64,000 bases of DNA. Origin: Adenanthera pavonina. Lineage: Eukaryota > Streptophyta > Magnoliopsida > Fabales > Fabaceae. The stretch spans positions 32,175,001 to 32,239,000 of the forward strand of contig JAIVEN010000007.1 in the NCBI GenBank assembly GCA_026686845.1, read 5' to 3'. The stretch's first letter is position 1; each line of letters starts with the position of its first letter. A program made the position numbers and the translations under genes. Shown here in pieces: positions 62,212-64,000 of the stretch. Below the pieces are notes generated by a model. That model had not been told where the DNA came from. It ran no database searches and saw only the letters and a list, made by a program, of their open reading frames with translations.

Positions 62212-64000
62212 TTACAATTCATTGGGATTTACCATTCCCAATTCTCTTCTTATTTTGCAATGCCTGTCTTCTGGTAGAGGTTTGGTTAGTATGTCGGCTA
62301 GTTGATCCTCTGTTGGGATGTATTCCAGCTTAACTTCTTCTTTCAGAACATAATCCCTTATGAAGTGGTGTCTAACCTCAATATGTTTCATCCTTGAGTG
62401 CATGACAGGATTTTTAGTGATGTTTATGGCACTTTGATTATCACACATGATGGGTATCTCTTTCATTTTAACCTCAAGATCTTCAAGCTGCTGCTTCATC
62501 CAGATGACTTGGGCACAACAGCTTCCAGCTGCAACATACTCAGCTTCTGCAGTGGATAGAGCCACACTGTTTTGCTTTTTGCTGAACCATGAAACCAGGG
62601 ATCCTCCAAGAAACTGACAAGTTCCACTTGTGCTTTTTCTGTCAGTTTTGGATCCTGCAAAATCAGCATCCGTGTATCCTTTGAGATCTTCTCCATTGCC
62701 TTTTGGATACCAAAGACCCATCTGTGATGTTCCAATTAGATATCTGAAAATTCTTTTCACAGCTGTTGCATGGGTTTCTTTGGGGCATGATTGGAACCTT
62801 GCACACATGCAGACACTGAACATAATGTCAGGTCTGCTGGCAGTTAGGTACAGCAGGGATCCAATCATTCTTCTGTATTGAGTAATGTCAAACATTTTCC
62901 CATTTTCATCCATGTCCAGTTTGGTTGCAGTGGCCATAGGTGTTCTCATTGGCTTGGCATTCTCCATTCCAAACTTCTTTAACAGCTCCTTTAGATACTT
63001 GGATTGACTGAGAAAGATACCATCATTAAGCTGTCTGATTTGCAATCCAAGGAAGAAATTGAGTTCACCCATCATGGACATTTCGAATTCTCCCTGCATT
63101 AACTTAGAAAATTCCTTGCAAAGAGTTTTATTAGTAGCACCGAAAATAATATCATCAACATAGATTTGGACAATTAGTAAATCTTTATTCTCTTTCTTAG
63201 TAAATAAAGTTGTGTCAACTTTGCCTCTGTTAAATTCTTTTTCAGACAGAAAATTGCTCAATCTTTCATACCATGCTCTAGGGGCTTGTTTTAATCCATA
63301 AAGAGCTTTCTTCAGTTTATAGACATGGTTTGGTTTTGTAGAATCCTCAAAGCCTGGAGGTTGATCTACATAAACTTCTTCCATGATATATCCATTCAGA
63401 AAAGCACTTTTTACATCCATTTGATATAGCAAAATATTTTTCATGCATGCATAAGCTAGTAGAATTCTTATTGCTTCTAATCTGGCTACTGGTGCAAAGG
63501 TTTCTTCAAAATCAATACCTTCTTCTTGATTATACCCTTTAACAACTAATCTAGCTTTATTTCTGATTATAGTTCCAGATTCATCAAGTTTGTTTCTGAA
63601 AACCCATTTGGTACCAATAACAGGATGATTTTTAGGTCTAGGTACTAAATCCCAAACTTGATTTCTTTCAAACTAATTAAGTTCATCTTGCATTGCCAAA
63701 ATCCAGTAATCATCAGTTAAGGCTTCTTCAGCACATTTGGGTTCAATTTGAGAAATGAAAGCACAATTTAGCATTTGATCCCTTAACTGTTTTCTGGTTT
63801 TGACTCTCTCTTGAACATCTCCTATCACTTGATCAACAGGATGATTCCTTTGATATCTCCAAGCTCTAGGGAGTTCTTGAGATGTTTCTTCATTATTTTC
63901 TTCATCAAACTCTTGCTCCTGGATATCTGCCTCTATGTTAACAGATTCAGATATTTTTGGAGATTCAGTTCTACTTTTATCAAAAATGCCCAGTTTTTCA
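62212..64000 (-). pseudogene. pol: Ty1/copia pol fragment: reverse transcriptase and RNase H (SIRE-like), one nonsense codon
   Basis: The minus-strand frame enters from beyond the window and ends at TAA 62212. From the 5' side: PRAWRYQRNHP, IGTKWVFR, FEETFAPVARLEAIR, MDVKSAFLNG, PPGF, LYGLKQAPRAWYERL, the catalytic YVDDIIFG, FFLGLQI, then the RNase H with GYTDADFAGS, STAEAEYVA, DNQSAI, HIEVRHHFIRD and ADILTKPL. All are standard copia RT/RNase H landmarks. One in-frame TAG at 63673-63675 stands where ELN-Gln-FERN is usual (CAG to TAG); otherwise the frame is open, so decay is recent. Gag, protease and integrase should lie right of the window. This enzyme copies element RNA to DNA in the cytoplasm. 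Confidence 0.92.

Overview
This is nuclear DNA from a flowering plant, most likely a eudicot; I cannot name the species. The evidence is two intron-rich, plastid-targeted diterpene synthase genes of the ent-kaurene synthase-like type, set in AT-rich DNA full of plant Ty1/copia (Sirevirus/SIRE-like) and Ty3/gypsy retrotransposon remains. I saw no bacterial-style operon, rRNA, tRNA or CRISPR array.

Layout. 1-6892: a gypsy-type LTR (family C) on the plus strand, cut by two solo LTRs of copia-like families A and B. 6893-13950: AT-rich non-coding DNA with a 763-bp CACTA element (7987-8749), itself sitting in a segment that reappears upstream of the first diterpene synthase. 13960-27810: minus-strand retrotransposon wreckage: a copia 5' LTR plus gag fragment inserted into the pol of a gypsy element, whose 5' LTR holds a solo LTR C, which holds a solo LTR A, which holds a solo LTR B. 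Exact target-site duplications (TSDs) resolve these nestings.

27811-43941 is the genic core: two tandem, same-strand, apparently intact 14-exon genes, KSL-A (32491-37050, 780 aa) and KSL-B (38970-43817, 790 aa). Splice sites and phases close perfectly in both. Both have a DDFYD class I motif and an NDxxGxxxE second metal site, and neither has a class II DXDD motif. They should therefore act after a copalyl diphosphate synthase, ionising copalyl diphosphate (or a relative) in plastids. Exons 3-14 and most introns are nearly the same in the two copies, while exons 1-2 and the promoters differ.

43942-64000 returns to repeats: degenerate LTR-like DNA, a solo LTR A holding a solo LTR C, then remains of an endogenous pararetrovirus-like element (minus strand, about 53230-56998). 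That element is split by a plus-strand solo LTR A and bounded on the right by the 3' part of a SIRE-like element (minus strand: RT-RNase H, env-like ORF, polypurine tract, 3' LTR) that runs off the window.

All exon models, TSDs and repeat edges were read by eye. No alignment, gene-prediction or database search was run.
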